Below are positions 37,778-48,324 of a DNA stretch of 64,000 bases, piece by piece. This DNA is from Pseudomonas coleopterorum (lineage in GTDB: Bacteria > Pseudomonadota > Gammaproteobacteria > Pseudomonadales > Pseudomonadaceae): positions 2,728,001 through 2,792,000 of the forward strand of contig NZ_FNTZ01000001.1 in assembly GCF_900105555.1 (NCBI RefSeq). The letters are read 5' to 3'. The notes below the pieces were generated by a model. That model did not search any database. It worked only from the letters and a program-made list of their open reading frames with translations, and was not told the origin of the DNA. The position numbers and the translations under genes are program-made. Numbering within the stretch: the stretch's first letter is position 1; every line of letters starts with the position of its first letter.

Positions 37778-39022
37778 TCATTCGTAACGCAAGGCGTGCG
37801 CAGGCTCGATCTGCGAGGCCCGATAGGCAGGATAGAGGGTCGCGAGAAAGCTCAGCACCAGCCCAGCCCCGCAGATCAGCATGACATCGCCTGCCTGCAG
37901 CTCCGATGGCAGGTTGCTGATGAAGTACACGTCCGAGGTGAAGATGTGCTGCCCAGTGACGCGCTCCAGCCAGCCGACGATGGTGCTGACGTTGATCGCA
38001 GCGATCACGCCCAGCACGCCCCCGATCACCGTACCGGCGACGCCGATCACCGTGCCCTGGACCATGAAGATGCCCATGATCTGCCGCGGCGTGGCGCCGA
38101 TGGTGCGCAGGATGGCGATATCCGCGCCCTTGTCGTTCACTACCATGATCAAGGTGGCAATGATGTTGAACGCCGCCACCGCGACGATCATCAGCAACAG
38201 CAGCCCGATCATGGTCTTCTCCATCTTCATCGCGCTGAACAGGCTGCCCTGGGTGTGGGTCCAGTCGTCGGCCTTGTAGCCCGTGCCCAGGCCCTTGACG
38301 ATGGCGGCGCTGACTTCAGGGGCCGTGTACAGGTCTTTCAGCTTGAGCCGCACGCTCTGCACCTGACCCGGCTGCCAGCGCTGCATCTCGGCCGCATCCG
38401 CCGCGTTGATCAGGCCCATGGAGCCGTCCAGTTCGGCACCGACCTTGAACACGCCAACCACGTTCAAGCGCTGCATGCGCGGGGTGATGCCACCGGGTGC
38501 AGTGCTGACTTCCGGCACGATGAGGGTGATCTTGTCGCCCACGTTCAAGCGGAAGCGCCTGGCCGTGATCTCGCCGATTACAACGCCGAACTCACCGGGC
38601 TTGAGGTCGTCCAGACGCCCCTGGACGATGTGATCGGCGACGATCGACACTTCGCCTTCGCGAGCCGGATCGACACCGCTGATCTGGATCGGCTGCATCA
38701 TGCCCTTGTACGAGAGCATGCCGTCGAGTTCGGTGAACGGCACGGCCGCCAGGACCTCGGGGTTTTTCATGGCTGCGGCAGCCACCGGCCGCCAGTCGTC
38801 CAGCGGTTTCACGCCCTGGATCATGGCATGAGGCACCATGCCCAGAATGCGTGTGCTCATTTCGCGCTGGAAGCCGTTCATCACCGACAGCACCACGATC
38901 ATCGCGAGCACGCCCAGGGCGAGGCCGATCATCGACGTCATGGAGATGAACGAAATGAAGTTCTTGCGACGCTTGGCGCGGGTGTAGCGCAAGCCGACGA
39001 AGATTGACAAGGGTCTGAACAT
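37778..39022 (-). CDS. lolE: Lipoprotein-releasing permease LolE
   Basis: A protein of 414 residues from ATG 39022. It has four membrane helices (about 25-50, 270-295, 320-350, 380-400), a large periplasmic loop between the first two (MacB-like), and a C-terminal 'AYRASQIEPAHALRYE'. The opening '[19 protein letters not shown]' is shared with LolC, three genes up. With LolD it extracts lipoproteins from the inner membrane for LolA. Third gene of lolC-lolD-lolE. Confidence 0.93.
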   Translation of the reverse strand: MFRPLSIFVGLRYTRAKRRKNFISFISMTSMIGLALGVLAMIVVLSVMNGFQREMSTRILGMVPHAMIQGVKPLDDWRPVAAAAMKNPEVLAAVPFTELDGMLSYKGMMQPIQISGVDPAREGEVSIVADHIVQGRLDDLKPGEFGVVIGEITARRFRLNVGDKITLIVPEVSTAPGGITPRMQRLNVVGVFKVGAELDGSMGLINAADAAEMQRWQPGQVQSVRLKLKDLYTAPEVSAAIVKGLGTGYKADDWTHTQGSLFSAMKMEKTMIGLLLLMIVAVAAFNIIATLIMVVNDKGADIAILRTIGATPRQIMGIFMVQGTVIGVAGTVIGGVLGVIAAINVSTIVGWLERVTGQHIFTSDVYFISNLPSELQAGDVMLICGAGLVLSFLATLYPAYRASQIEPAHALRYE

Positions 39023-39050
39023 GCAGAGGTAACCCGTTAGAAAAAAAAAG

Positions 39051-39734
39051 CTAGATCGGCACCAGACGGCCATCTTCCAGGCGCAGCACGCGGTCCATCT
39101 GTCGTGCCAGGTTCAGATCGTGGGTGACCACCAGAAACGCGGTGCGCAGCGATACGCTGAGTTCGAGCATCAGGTCCTGAATGCCTTGCGCCGTGTGGTG
39201 GTCGAGGTTGCCGGTGGGCTCGTCGAGCATGACAAGGCCAGGCGTGTTCACCAGGGCACGGGCAATCGCCACGCGCTGACGCTCACCCCCCGACAGCTCG
39301 GCAGGCTTGTGCTGCAACCGATGGCCCAGGCCGACACGCTCCAGCAACGCGGTAGCACGCTGCCTGGCCTCGGGGATCGCAGTCTTGCCGATCAGCAGCG
39401 GCATGCAGACGTTTTCCAGCGCGGTGAATTCGGGCAACAGGTGGTGGAACTGGTAGACGAATCCCAGAGCGCGGTTGCGCAGCAGGCCACGGGCCCGCTC
39501 GTTCAACGCCGAGAGCTCTTCCCCGGCCAGCCAGACACTCCCGCGGCTGGGCGTATCGAGCCCGCCGAGCATGTTGAGCAAGGTGCTCTTGCCCGAGCCG
39601 GAACTGCCGACGATGGCCACTCGCTCACCGGCGTGCAGCTCCAGTTGCAGATTGTCCAGCACCACCACGGATTCCGGGCCTTCCTCGTAGGACTTGCCCA
39701 GATTGCGACAACTCAATACTGCTTGTTCACTCAT
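39051..39734 (-). CDS. lolD: Lipoprotein-releasing ABC ATPase LolD
   Basis: A protein of 227 residues from ATG 39734 (ATG 39749 overlaps lolC and is possible). Walker A '[12 protein letters not shown]', Q-loop '[12 protein letters not shown]' (the LolD motif region), signature '[15 protein letters not shown]', Walker B '[12 protein letters not shown]' and 'VVTHD'. It powers LolC/LolE. It lies between its two permease genes with tight spacing. Confidence 0.96.
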   Translation of the reverse strand: MSEQAVLSCRNLGKSYEEGPESVVVLDNLQLELHAGERVAIVGSSGSGKSTLLNMLGGLDTPSRGSVWLAGEELSALNERARGLLRNRALGFVYQFHHLLPEFTALENVCMPLLIGKTAIPEARQRATALLERVGLGHRLQHKPAELSGGERQRVAIARALVNTPGLVMLDEPTGNLDHHTAQGIQDLMLELSVSLRTAFLVVTHDLNLARQMDRVLRLEDGRLVPI

Positions 39735-39741
39735 GCCCGAC

Positions 39742-40992
39742 TCACTCATAACGTAACGCCTCCGCCGGCTGGGTACGCGCAGCGCGCCAGGCCGGATACA
39801 GGGTGGCGAGGAAACTCAGGACCAACGCCGCGCCGCAGACCATGAACACATCGTTGGCCATGAGTTGCGACGGCAGGTAATCGATGAAGTAGACATCGGC
39901 GTTGAGAAACTTGTGGCCGATGGCCTTTTCCAGCAAGGCAATGGCGGCGCTCACGTTCAAGGCCGCGAGAATGCCGACAGCGGCGCCGATCAAGGTGCCG
40001 ACCACGCCGATCACCGTGCCCTGGACCATGAAGATGCGCATGATCTGCCCCGGCGTCGAGCCCAGGGTGCGCAGAATGGCGATGTCGCCCTTCTTGTCGT
40101 TGACCACCATCACCAGTGTGGAAATGATGTTGAACGCGGCCACGGCGACGATCAGCAGCAACAGCAGGCCGATCATGGCTTTTTCCATGCCGATGGCCTG
40201 ATAGAGATTGCCGTGGGTGCGGGTCCAGTCGCGGGCATAGTAGGTCTGGTCGCCCAGTTGCTGGGCGATCTGCCAGGACACGCGTGGCGCCTGGAACAGG
40301 TCCTCGAACTTCAGACGCAAGCCTTGCACCTCGCCGGCTTTCCAGCGGTGCAGCTTGCCCAGGTCTTCGAGGTTGGCCAGGCCCAGGTAGCCGTCCAGCT
40401 CGCCGGCACCGACGTGGAAGATGCCGGTCACGGTGAAACGCTTCATGCGCGGGAACATGCCGGCCGGAGTGACGGTGACTTCCGGTGCCACGAAGGTCAC
40501 CTTGTCGCCGACACCGACGCCCAGCTTGGTCGCGGCCTTGTCGCCGATCATCAGGCCGAATTCGCCGGGTCTGAGGTCATCGACCCTGCCCTGCTTGACG
40601 AAGGCGTCGATGATCGAGACGTTGTGCTCCTGGGCAGGATCGATGCCATTGAGCAGAATCTTCTGGACCTGCCCATCATGGGTCAGCAAACCCTGCATCT
40701 GAGTGAACGGCGCGACCGCCGCCACCTGCGGATTCTGCCGAACCTGCGCGGCCAGGGCTGGCCAGTCGGCGATGGGCTGGCCGGATTCGACGGTAGCGTG
40801 GGGGACCATGCCCAGCACGCGGGTACGCATCTCGTGATCGAAGCCGTTCATCACCGACAGCACGACGATCATCACGACCACGCCCAGGGCGAGACCGATC
40901 ATCGAGGTGAGGGAAATGAACGACACGAAATGATTGCGTCGCTTGGCACGGGTGTAGCGCGCGCCAATGAAAACGAAAAGAGGTCTGAACAT
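39742..40992 (-). CDS. lolC: Lipoprotein-releasing permease LolC
   Basis: A protein of 416 residues, paralogous to LolE: '[19 protein letters not shown]', '[22 protein letters not shown]', then a periplasmic domain and three C-terminal helices ending '[12 protein letters not shown]'. LolC binds LolA while LolE binds the lipoprotein. Which of the two is C or E here rests on gene order. First gene of the operon. Confidence 0.93.
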   Translation of the reverse strand: MFRPLFVFIGARYTRAKRRNHFVSFISLTSMIGLALGVVVMIVVLSVMNGFDHEMRTRVLGMVPHATVESGQPIADWPALAAQVRQNPQVAAVAPFTQMQGLLTHDGQVQKILLNGIDPAQEHNVSIIDAFVKQGRVDDLRPGEFGLMIGDKAATKLGVGVGDKVTFVAPEVTVTPAGMFPRMKRFTVTGIFHVGAGELDGYLGLANLEDLGKLHRWKAGEVQGLRLKFEDLFQAPRVSWQIAQQLGDQTYYARDWTRTHGNLYQAIGMEKAMIGLLLLLIVAVAAFNIISTLVMVVNDKKGDIAILRTLGSTPGQIMRIFMVQGTVIGVVGTLIGAAVGILAALNVSAAIALLEKAIGHKFLNADVYFIDYLPSQLMANDVFMVCGAALVLSFLATLYPAWRAARTQPAEALRYE

Positions 40993-41087
40993 GTCGGGGC
41001 TTGTTCGGGTGAAAGAGGAGACGTCCTGCTGGCAGGGCGTGACGAGCAGCTTTACACTCGGACCATCGCCTCTACCCCGGGTTCGTC

Positions 41088-41675
41088 ATGACGACATCAG
41101 ATGAAGAAGATCGCCGCGAATACTATCGCATCGATGACCGCATCGCACTGGAAATCACCATACTCCCGGAGGTCGAGACGGCAGGTGAAGACATGTTGCA
41201 GGATGCGTCACCACTGTTCGACCTGCTTGGTGAAATGCACCTGGCCGAGTTCGAAACCCAGCACCTGCTGCGCCAGCTAAGCGAAACCAACCGCGCCGTG
41301 GAGGCTGTGCTCAAGGCGCAGAACCGGCGCATCGACCTGCTCGGCCAACTGGTCGCGCAGACCCTGCTGGAGCGTATCGGCGAACCTCGCCCGGTGGTGC
41401 TGTCCGAAGGTGGCCTGGCGTTCTTCCAGCAGCAGCCGATGACCGAGCGCACACGCCTGACCCTGCGTATTGCGCTGATGCCCCAGGCGCTCGGCCTGTC
41501 GCTCAAGGCAAGCGTCACCAGTTGCACTGCCGTGGGTGATGACCAGTTCGAGATCGGTACCCAGTTCATCGACATCAGCGACGCCCAGCGTCAATTGCTG
41601 GCCCGCTACATCCTGCACAGACAGCAACTGCAACGCCGCCAGGCGCGCGAGCGGCAAGCCCCGGCAATCGATTGA
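41088..41675 (+). CDS. PilZ-like protein with helical insert
   Basis: A protein of 195 residues. It begins 'EEDRREYYRIDDRIALEI', a PilZ N-terminus. Residues about 40-95 are a helical insert ('FETQHLLRQLSETNRAVEAVLKAQNRRIDLL'). The C-terminal part is beta-type, ending in 'EIGTQFIDISDAQRQLLARYILHRQ'. No clear DxSxxG is visible, so c-di-GMP binding is doubtful. Close upstream of the GDPD gene. Confidence 0.78.
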   Translation: MTTSDEEDRREYYRIDDRIALEITILPEVETAGEDMLQDASPLFDLLGEMHLAEFETQHLLRQLSETNRAVEAVLKAQNRRIDLLGQLVAQTLLERIGEPRPVVLSEGGLAFFQQQPMTERTRLTLRIALMPQALGLSLKASVTSCTAVGDDQFEIGTQFIDISDAQRQLLARYILHRQQLQRRQARERQAPAID

Positions 41676-41701
41676 CCCACACATTCATTCAAGGAGCGAA
41701 C

Positions 41702-42424
41702 GTGACGCTTATCTACGGCCATCGCGGCGCCAAGGGCGAAGCCCCGGAAAATACCCTCGTCAGTTTCAAGCAATGCCTCGAACACGGGGTGCGTCGATGC
41801 GAACTGGACCTGCATCTGTCCCGAGACGGCGAGTTGATGGTCATTCATGACCCGACCCTCAAGCGCACCACCGGGCGCGGCGGCAAGGTCGTCGAGCACG
41901 ATGCCCAGGCGCTGGTCACCTATGACGCGCGCAAGGGCGGCCCGGGCTGGGTGTCGCCCTGCCCCATTCCACACTTGGAGGAGCTGTTCCAGGCATGCCC
42001 GTTCGAGCACTGGCAGCTGGAGGTCAAGAGCGCGTCGCGCACCCGCGCGGCGACCACCGTGCTGGCCATCCGCGAACTGGCGCAGCGCATGAACCTCCTG
42101 GACCGCATCACCATCACCTCAAGCTCGCGGGAAGTGCTGCGCGCGGCCCTGGAATTGACACCGGACGTGGCGCGCGGTCTGGTGGCCGAATATGCCTGGC
42201 TCGACCCGATCAAGGTCGCGCAGAGCTATGGCTGCGAAATGCTCGCGCTCAACTGGACGCTGTGCACCCCCGAGCGCCTGCTCAAGGCGCAGCGCCAGGG
42301 TTTGCATGTGTCGGTATGGACGGTCAACGAGCCTGCGCTGATGCGCAGACTCGCCGGCTTCGGCGTGGACAGCCTGATTACAGACTTTCCCGGTTTGGCC
42401 AGCGCCACCCTCGGGAATCGCTGA
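41702..42424 (+). CDS. Glycerophosphodiester phosphodiesterase (cytosolic, UgpQ-like)
   Basis: A protein of 240 residues from GTG 41702 (AAGGAG six bases upstream). The GDPD signature is complete: 'IYGHRGAKGEAPENTLVSF', 'CELDLHLSRDGELMVIHDPTLKRTTG' and 'WTVNEPALMRRLAGFGVDSLITDFPG'. There is no signal peptide. It hydrolyses glycerophosphodiesters to glycerol-3-phosphate and an alcohol, recycling phospholipid head groups. Confidence 0.93.
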   Translation: MTLIYGHRGAKGEAPENTLVSFKQCLEHGVRRCELDLHLSRDGELMVIHDPTLKRTTGRGGKVVEHDAQALVTYDARKGGPGWVSPCPIPHLEELFQACPFEHWQLEVKSASRTRAATTVLAIRELAQRMNLLDRITITSSSREVLRAALELTPDVARGLVAEYAWLDPIKVAQSYGCEMLALNWTLCTPERLLKAQRQGLHVSVWTVNEPALMRRLAGFGVDSLITDFPGLASATLGNR

Positions 42425-42466
42425 AATCGGTCTCCCCGGCCGGCTCAGGCCACCGGCCGGAGCCGC

Positions 42467-43861
42467 TCAAAAAAGCCGGTTGAGGCCGTCGTAGGCGGCC
42501 ACTCGATAGGCTTCGGCCATGGTCGGGTAGTTGAAGGTGGTGTTGACGAAGTACTTCAGGGTATTGAGCTCACCGGGCTGGTTCATGATCGCCTGGCCGA
42601 TGTGCACGATCTCCGATGCCTGGTCGCCGAAGCAATGCACGCCCAGTACCTGCAGGGTCTCGCGGTGGAACAGGATCTTCAGCATGCCCACCGGCTCGCC
42701 GGAAATCTGCGCGCGGGCCATGCCCTTGAAGAACGCCTTGCCCACTTCGTAGGGCACCTTGGCCTGGGTCAGCTCATGCTCGTTCTTGCCGATCGAGCTG
42801 ATCTCGGGAATGGTGTAGATCCCGGTGGGCACATCGTTGACGAAGCGCCAGCTGCCGTTGTCGACCACGCTGCCGGCCGCCGAACGGCCCTGGTCATGGG
42901 CGGCACTGGCCAGACTCGGCCAGCCGATCACGTCGCCCGCACCGTAGATCGTCGGCACCGAGGTGCGATACGCCTCGTCGACACTGATCTGGCCGCGGCC
43001 GTTGACCTTGATGCCGATGTTCTCAAGGCCCAGACGGTCGGTGTTGCCGGTACGGCCGTTGCACCAGAGCAAGGCGTCGGCCTTGATCTTCTTGCCTGAC
43101 TTGAGGTGCAGCACCACGCCGTTTTCCAGGCCCTCGACCTTCTCGTATTCCTCGTTGTGCCGCACCATCACGTTGTTGTTGCTGAAGTGATAGCTCAAGC
43201 CCTGGGAAATCTCGGCATCGAGGAAACTGAGCAATTGCTCGCGGTTGTCGATCAGCTCGACCAGCACGCCCAGGCCACTGAAGATCGATGCGTACTCGCA
43301 GCCGATGACTCCGGCGCCGTAGATGATCAGCTTGCGCGGCGTGTGGGTGATGCTCAGCACGGTGTCGCTGTCGTAGATGCGCGAATGGCTGAAATCGATG
43401 TCGGCAGGCCGGTAGGGGCGCGAGCCGGTGGCAATGATGACGCTCTTGGCGATGAGTTTTTCCTGCGCGCCGTTGGCGCAGATCACTTCCACCGTCTGCT
43501 CGTCGGAAAAACTGCCGGTGCCGAAGAACACGTCGACACGGTTGCGCGCGTAATAGCTGGTGCGCGACGCCACCTGCTTGGCGATCACCCGCTCGGCGCT
43601 CTTGAGTACGTCCGGGAACGAGAACCAGCGCGGCTCGCCGATGGCCCGGAACATGGGGTTGGTGTTGAACTGGATGATCTGCTTGACCGAGTGGCGCAGC
43701 GCCTTGGAAGGAATCGTACCCAGGTGGGTGCAGTTGCCGCCGACCTGGCGCCGACTGTCGACCATGGCCACCTTGCGCCCGGCCTTGGCGGCGTTCATCG
43801 CCGCCCCTTCTCCGGCGGGGCCGGAACCCAGCACCACTACGTCGTAGTTGTAGACAGCCAT
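42467..43861 (-). CDS. sthA: Soluble pyridine nucleotide transhydrogenase
   Basis: A protein of 464 residues from ATG 43861 (AAGGAG five bases upstream). FAD-binding '[21 protein letters not shown]', then '[17 protein letters not shown]' with one Cys in place of the disulfide CxxxxC of related reductases, as expected for SthA. NAD-binding '[16 protein letters not shown]' and '[18 protein letters not shown]' follow. It equilibrates NADPH and NADH in the cytoplasm. Confidence 0.97.
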   Translation of the reverse strand: MAVYNYDVVVLGSGPAGEGAAMNAAKAGRKVAMVDSRRQVGGNCTHLGTIPSKALRHSVKQIIQFNTNPMFRAIGEPRWFSFPDVLKSAERVIAKQVASRTSYYARNRVDVFFGTGSFSDEQTVEVICANGAQEKLIAKSVIIATGSRPYRPADIDFSHSRIYDSDTVLSITHTPRKLIIYGAGVIGCEYASIFSGLGVLVELIDNREQLLSFLDAEISQGLSYHFSNNNVMVRHNEEYEKVEGLENGVVLHLKSGKKIKADALLWCNGRTGNTDRLGLENIGIKVNGRGQISVDEAYRTSVPTIYGAGDVIGWPSLASAAHDQGRSAAGSVVDNGSWRFVNDVPTGIYTIPEISSIGKNEHELTQAKVPYEVGKAFFKGMARAQISGEPVGMLKILFHRETLQVLGVHCFGDQASEIVHIGQAIMNQPGELNTLKYFVNTTFNYPTMAEAYRVAAYDGLNRLF

Positions 43862-44084
43862 GCGTACTCCTTCAAATCTGGCCGGGCGCCACGGCGGCGC
43901 CTGCGGCTGGCGTGCCCTCATCAGGCATCGAAAAACATGCGGTGCATTCTATAGGAAGCGCAGGCACCGCGGATGTTCACCCTTAGTCGGCGCGTAGCCT
44001 ATTTTCCGTGGCCCGCAACGTCAACGATTGCCTGCGACATTTTGCCACTCGAGCCCGGTCGCAGGCCCCTTCCGATGCATAGGA

Positions 44085-44996
44085 TCATGCGATTGCTGCG
44101 GTGGATGCCGGGGTGCCGGATCCGGTCGCGGTTGCCAGAGCACTTTCATCGAGCAGTTCGAGCATCGCCGCCAGGTTCGGCGAGCCGGCGCCACGGCGCC
44201 AGATCAGCCAGGTGTGCAGCCAGCGAAAATCCTCGGCCAAGGTCCATACGCTGACGTTGCTGCTGCCCGGCATGCTCTCCAGCATGCTGCGCGGCATCAG
44301 TGCCAACCCCGCTCCTGCGCTGACGCAGGCGAGCATGCCGTGATAGGACTCCATCTCGAAGATCTTGCCCGGCGCGGCGCCGTCGGCGACGAACCAGTTC
44401 TCGAAATGGCGACGGTAGGAGCAGTTGGCGCGAAAGGCATAAATGGTTTCGCCATTCACGTCCTGAGGTCGTGACACCGGCGCATGGCTGCGCGCGCTGA
44501 CCAGGACCATCTCCTCGTCGAACACCACCCGTCCGTCGAGCAGGGGATGACGCAGCGGTCCGTCGACGAAAGCCGCCGCCAGGCGCCCACTCAATACGCT
44601 GTCGAGCATGTCGCCCGAAGGCCCGGTGGAGAGATCCAGTTCCACCTTCGGATAGCGGTGGTGATAAGCCGCCAGCAACGGTGGAATGCGCACCGCCGCC
44701 GTACTTTCCAGCGATCCCAGCGCGAAGGAGCCCTGGGGCTCGGTACCGGACACCGCTTGGCGCGCTTCTTCGACCAGATCGAGAATGCGCCGGGTGTAAT
44801 CCAGAAAGCTCCAGCCATTGGGTGACAGACGCAGACGCAGTTTCTCGCGGATGAACAGATCCACCCCCAGTTCGCTTTCCAGTTGCTTGATCCGCGTGGT
44901 CAGGTTCGACGGCACACGATGCACCCGTTGCGCTGCAGCAGCGATGCTGCCTTCCTCGGCCACCGCACGAAACAGCTCGAGCTGAGTCAGGTCCAT
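44085..44996 (-). CDS. ptrR: LysR-family regulator, PtrR-like
   Basis: A protein of 303 residues with an N-terminal LysR winged helix ('[43 protein letters not shown]') and a substrate-binding domain (about 90-300). It is divergent from the sad-type dehydrogenase, the arrangement seen for PtrR/sad in E. coli putrescine and GABA catabolism. The 100-base AT-rich gap between them should hold its operator. Ligand not visible. Confidence 0.88.
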   Translation of the reverse strand: MDLTQLELFRAVAEEGSIAAAAQRVHRVPSNLTTRIKQLESELGVDLFIREKLRLRLSPNGWSFLDYTRRILDLVEEARQAVSGTEPQGSFALGSLESTAAVRIPPLLAAYHHRYPKVELDLSTGPSGDMLDSVLSGRLAAAFVDGPLRHPLLDGRVVFDEEMVLVSARSHAPVSRPQDVNGETIYAFRANCSYRRHFENWFVADGAAPGKIFEMESYHGMLACVSAGAGLALMPRSMLESMPGSSNVSVWTLAEDFRWLHTWLIWRRGAGSPNLAAMLELLDESALATATGSGTPASTAAIA

Positions 44997-45096
44997 ACAT
45001 TCTCCAATCGAGATGGTTTTGATTATTATTATTCAGTTTTCATGATTTAACCATCCCCGTATCGTGGCTGACATCTTCCTTTGACAGGTGAACGCC

Positions 45097-46470
45097 ATGA
45101 CCCATGCCATCTCCATGAACCCCGCCACCGGCGCCGAGCTGCAACGCTACCCGTTCGACAGCGAGGCGCAACTCGAACAGACCCTGGCCGGCAGCTTTGC
45201 CGCCTTCGAACAGTGGCGCTACGTTGCGCTGAGTGAACGTTCCGCCGTCATCGCACGCATGGGCGACGTCCTGCGCCAGATGGGCGAACCACTGGCGCAG
45301 ATGATCACCCAGGAAATGGGCAAGCCCATCACCCAGGCCCGCGCCGAAGTCGAAAAGTGTGCCGGACTGTGCCATTGGTACGCTGAGCACGGCCCGGCGA
45401 TGCTTGCAGCCGAAGCCACCCAAGTGCCTGGGCAGAAAGCGCGCATCGAGTACCGCCCGCTGGGGCCGGTGCTGGCGGTGATGCCATGGAATTTCCCGCT
45501 CTGGCAGGTCTTGCGCGGGGCGATTCCCGTGCTGCTGGCGGGCAATGGCTATCTGCTCAAGCACGCGCCGAACGTCATGGGCAGCGCCACCCTGCTGCGT
45601 GATGCGTTCGATCAGGCGGAACTGCCCCAAGGCCTGTTCGGTGTACTCAACGTGGAGCCAGCCGGTGTGTCGCGAGCCATCGCCGACCCGCGTGTGGCAG
45701 CCGTCACCGTGACCGGCAGCGTCGGCGCCGGCTCGGCCATCGCCGCTCAAGCGGGCGCAGCACTGAAGAAATGCGTACTGGAACTGGGCGGTTGCGACCC
45801 GTTCATCGTCCTGGCCGATGCCGACCTGGACGAAGCGGTCAAGGCTGCCCTGCTCGGCCGCTTCCAGAACACCGGTCAGGTCTGCGCCGCGGCCAAGCGC
45901 CTGATCGTCGAATCCAGCATTCTGCCGGCCTTCACCGAACGCTTCCTGGCCGCCACCCGGGCGCTGAAGGTCGGCGATCCGCAGCTCGACGACACCTACA
46001 TCGGCCCCATGGCGCGTTACGATCTGCGCGACGAGCTGGATGGCCAGGTCCAGGCTTCCATCGAGCAAGGTGCCGAACTGCTGCTGGGCGGGCACAAGCT
46101 CGCCGGCGCTGGCAATTTCTACGCACCGACGGTGCTTGGCAACGTGCAGCCCGGCATGACCGCCTTCGATCAGGAACTGTTCGGCCCCGTGGCGTCCATC
46201 ATCGAGGCGCGCGATGCACAGCACGCACTGGCACTGGCCAACGACAGTGAGTTCGGGCTGTCGGCAACGGTGTGGACGGCCGATGCCGAACTGATCGAAT
46301 ACTTCACCGAGCGCCTGGAAACCGGTGCGATCTTCATCAACGGCTACGGTGCGTCGGATGCCCGCGTGGGCTTCGGTGGCATCAAGAAGAGCGGCTTCGG
46401 ACGCGAACTGTCACACTTCGGTGTGCGCGAGTTCTGCAACGCCCAGACGGTATGGCTCGATCGCCGCTGA
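45097..46470 (+). CDS. sad: Succinate-semialdehyde dehydrogenase (Sad-type)
   Basis: A protein of 457 residues from ATG 45097 (a GTG three codons up is possible). Aldehyde dehydrogenase motifs: 'GPVLAVMPWNFPLWQVLRGAIP', 'TVTGSVGAGSAIAAQAGAALKKCVLELGGCDPFIVL' with the general base Glu, and catalytic Cys in 'NTGQVCAAAKR'. Length and a short N-terminus fit the NAD-dependent Sad/YneI group rather than GabD. It oxidises succinate semialdehyde to succinate. Confidence 0.92.
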   Translation: MTHAISMNPATGAELQRYPFDSEAQLEQTLAGSFAAFEQWRYVALSERSAVIARMGDVLRQMGEPLAQMITQEMGKPITQARAEVEKCAGLCHWYAEHGPAMLAAEATQVPGQKARIEYRPLGPVLAVMPWNFPLWQVLRGAIPVLLAGNGYLLKHAPNVMGSATLLRDAFDQAELPQGLFGVLNVEPAGVSRAIADPRVAAVTVTGSVGAGSAIAAQAGAALKKCVLELGGCDPFIVLADADLDEAVKAALLGRFQNTGQVCAAAKRLIVESSILPAFTERFLAATRALKVGDPQLDDTYIGPMARYDLRDELDGQVQASIEQGAELLLGGHKLAGAGNFYAPTVLGNVQPGMTAFDQELFGPVASIIEARDAQHALALANDSEFGLSATVWTADAELIEYFTERLETGAIFINGYGASDARVGFGGIKKSGFGRELSHFGVREFCNAQTVWLDRR

Positions 46471-46538
46471 GCTGTTCAGGCAGCGGGGTTGTGCGGCATA
46501 GTCATGCACTGCATCGTCTACCCACGCCCCGAGGCCCC

Positions 46539-47405
46539 ATGACCCGCACCGTTCTCCAGCAGTTTCCCGCGCAGCGCGACGACATCGGTGACCTGATCAC
46601 CCGTCGCCCGCTGCCGGGCCCTGGCATCGAGCACCTCGATCCCTTCCTGTTTCTCAACCATCACGGCCCGCAGACCTACCCACGCAACAACCAAGGGCTA
46701 CCGTTCGGCCCCCATCCCCATCGCGGCTTCGAAACCGTCACGTTTATCCTGCAAGGCGAGCTGTCGCATCTGGACAGCGGCGGCCACGAGAGCATCATCG
46801 GTGCCGGTGGTGTGCAGTGGATGACCGCAGGTTCCGGACTGGTCCATGCCGAGCTCTCGCCGCAGTCGTTCAAGCGCGAGGGCGGCCCGCTGGAGATTCT
46901 CCAGTTGTGGGTAAACCTCCCCGCACGCCTGAAGATGACTGCCCCGGCCTATGTGGGCCTGCAAGGCGCAGACATTCCCACGATCACTGAACCTCTGGCC
47001 GAAGTCCGCCTGATTTCCGGGGAGTATGTTTCCAGTACACAGCGTTCTGAGCGCGGACCGATCGACTCGCTGACGGGTTTGTGTTTGATGACTGTGCACC
47101 TGCAACCTGGCGCCCGACTCTCGCTGCCAGCGCCGGTGGGCCATAACGTCTTTCTGTATGTGGTTGACGGCCAAGCCAGCATCGCGGGCACCGCGCTGCA
47201 GTGCCATCACCTGGTCAAACTCAGCGACACGCACGACGACGTAACCATCGAGGCCACGGCCTGCGCCACTCTGCTCTACGGCCACGGCGAACCGTTGGGC
47301 GAGCCAGTGGCCAGTTACGGACCCTTCGTGATGAATACCCGCGAAGAGATCCAGCAGGCGCTCGCCGATTATCAGGCCGGCAAGTTCGGGCACATCCAGG
47401 GCTGA
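46539..47405 (+). CDS. Pirin family protein
   Basis: A protein of 288 residues from ATG 46539. Pirin signature: 'LDPFLFLNHHGPQTYP', 'FGPHPHRGFETVTFILQGELSHLDSGGHE' with the metal-binding His residues, and 'GVQWMTAGSGLVHAE'. A bicupin fold, metal-dependent. Some members are quercetinases, others redox-type regulators. The role here is unknown. Confidence 0.93.
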   Translation: MTRTVLQQFPAQRDDIGDLITRRPLPGPGIEHLDPFLFLNHHGPQTYPRNNQGLPFGPHPHRGFETVTFILQGELSHLDSGGHESIIGAGGVQWMTAGSGLVHAELSPQSFKREGGPLEILQLWVNLPARLKMTAPAYVGLQGADIPTITEPLAEVRLISGEYVSSTQRSERGPIDSLTGLCLMTVHLQPGARLSLPAPVGHNVFLYVVDGQASIAGTALQCHHLVKLSDTHDDVTIEATACATLLYGHGEPLGEPVASYGPFVMNTREEIQQALADYQAGKFGHIQG

Positions 47406-47494
47406 GTTCGTAGCGGTTCCCTGGAGCAAAACCCCAGGGACGCGCCATACTCTGCATGAAGTCGACCCGATAATCACAAGAACCGGACTCATCC

Positions 47495-47962
47495 ATGCAG
47501 AACAGCCTCAGCCCGATCGATCGGCGCATCCTGCGCCTGCTCCAACACGACGCCGACCTCTCGGCGGCGCAGGTCGCCGAACGCGTGGAGTTGTCCCAAT
47601 CGCCGTGCTGGCGACGCATCCACCGCATGCAGGAGGAAGGGCTGATCGAGCGCAAGGTCGCCCTGCTCAACCCGAAAAAGCTCGGCCTGAGCATGACCAT
47701 CTTCGTCAGCGTCAAGCTGTCGGGCCACGGCCGACGGCACCTGACCGAATTCGAGGAAGCCATCATCGGCTACCCGCAGGTGCTGGAGTGCTACACCATG
47801 GCCGGAGGCATGGATTTCATGCTCAAGGTGGTGGCCAAGGACATCGCCAGCTACGAGCGATTCCTGCGTGACCACCTGCTGCAGAAGCCCCACGTGCAGG
47901 AAGCCTATTCGAACATCGCCATGAGCGAAGTCAAACGCACGACCGAGCTGCCGTTGGAATGA
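47495..47962 (+). CDS. Lrp/AsnC family regulator
   Basis: A protein of 155 residues. HTH at about 6-55 ('IDRRILRLLQHDADLSAAQVAERVELSQSPCWRRIHRMQEEGLI') and an AsnC ligand domain (about 70-150, 'VLECYTMAGGMDFMLKVVAKD'). It probably senses an amino acid. The target operon is not evident; the upstream pirin gene is 89 bases away, co-directional. Confidence 0.95.
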   Translation: MQNSLSPIDRRILRLLQHDADLSAAQVAERVELSQSPCWRRIHRMQEEGLIERKVALLNPKKLGLSMTIFVSVKLSGHGRRHLTEFEEAIIGYPQVLECYTMAGGMDFMLKVVAKDIASYERFLRDHLLQKPHVQEAYSNIAMSEVKRTTELPLE

Positions 47963-48002
47963 AGGGTGGAAGGAGAAAAGAAAGAAAACGCAGACAAATC
48001 AT

Positions 48003-48032
48003 TTGACATGCAAATGATAACGATTATTATTG
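48003..48032 (+). promoter_or_regulatory. prrF promoter overlapped by a Fur box
   Basis: TTGACA (48003-48008), 16 bases, TATTAT (48025-48030). The spacer and -10 hold AAATGATAACGATTATTATTG, a good match to the Fur box (GATAATGATAATCATTATC pattern). Iron-loaded Fur would block the promoter. Confidence 0.88.
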
Positions 48033-48037
48033 AGCTC

Positions 48038-48152
48038 AACCGGTCGAGAGATCGGTTGGATAATCCGAAGGGCCTTAGGTCGGACCTTCAGATTATCTCC
48101 TCATCAGGCTAATCACGGTTTTTGACCCGGCTTTTTGCCGGGTCTTTTTTTT
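48038..48152 (+). ncRNA. prrF: PrrF iron-responsive small RNA
   Basis: The RNA starts about 8 bases after the -10. A 5' hairpin (CAACCG...CGGTTG) comes first, then the conserved PrrF core 'ATTATCTCCTCATCAGGCTA', 'ATCACGG', and an intrinsic terminator GACCCGGC-TTTTT-GCCGGGTC with eight T ending at 48152. About 115 nt, as expected. When iron is scarce, PrrF pairs with mRNAs of iron-rich proteins (sodB, sdh and others) with Hfq. Only one copy is in this window, as in P. putida-type genomes where the two copies are apart. The rest of the 360-base gap is non-coding. Confidence 0.93.
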
Positions 48153-48324
48153 GGCTCTTCAGGCTAATGAAGAGTGTTGCACGCCGTCGGTTTCGAACAT
48201 CACCGACTTGAAGGCGCCACTGCAAAGATGGCGCGAATGATATCAAAAGAACATCGGAAAACGGAAGTCCGAACTCGCCTTCTCTCTACAGATGACCAGG
48301 ATTCGCGCAAAAGGAGGTGTCCCC

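Noticed and set aside
37796..39007. 403-codon plus-strand frame opposite lolE (and a similar one opposite lolC at 39865-41091)
   Set aside because: His/Asp/Gln-rich low-complexity shadow of membrane-protein codons; lolE and lolC are certain.
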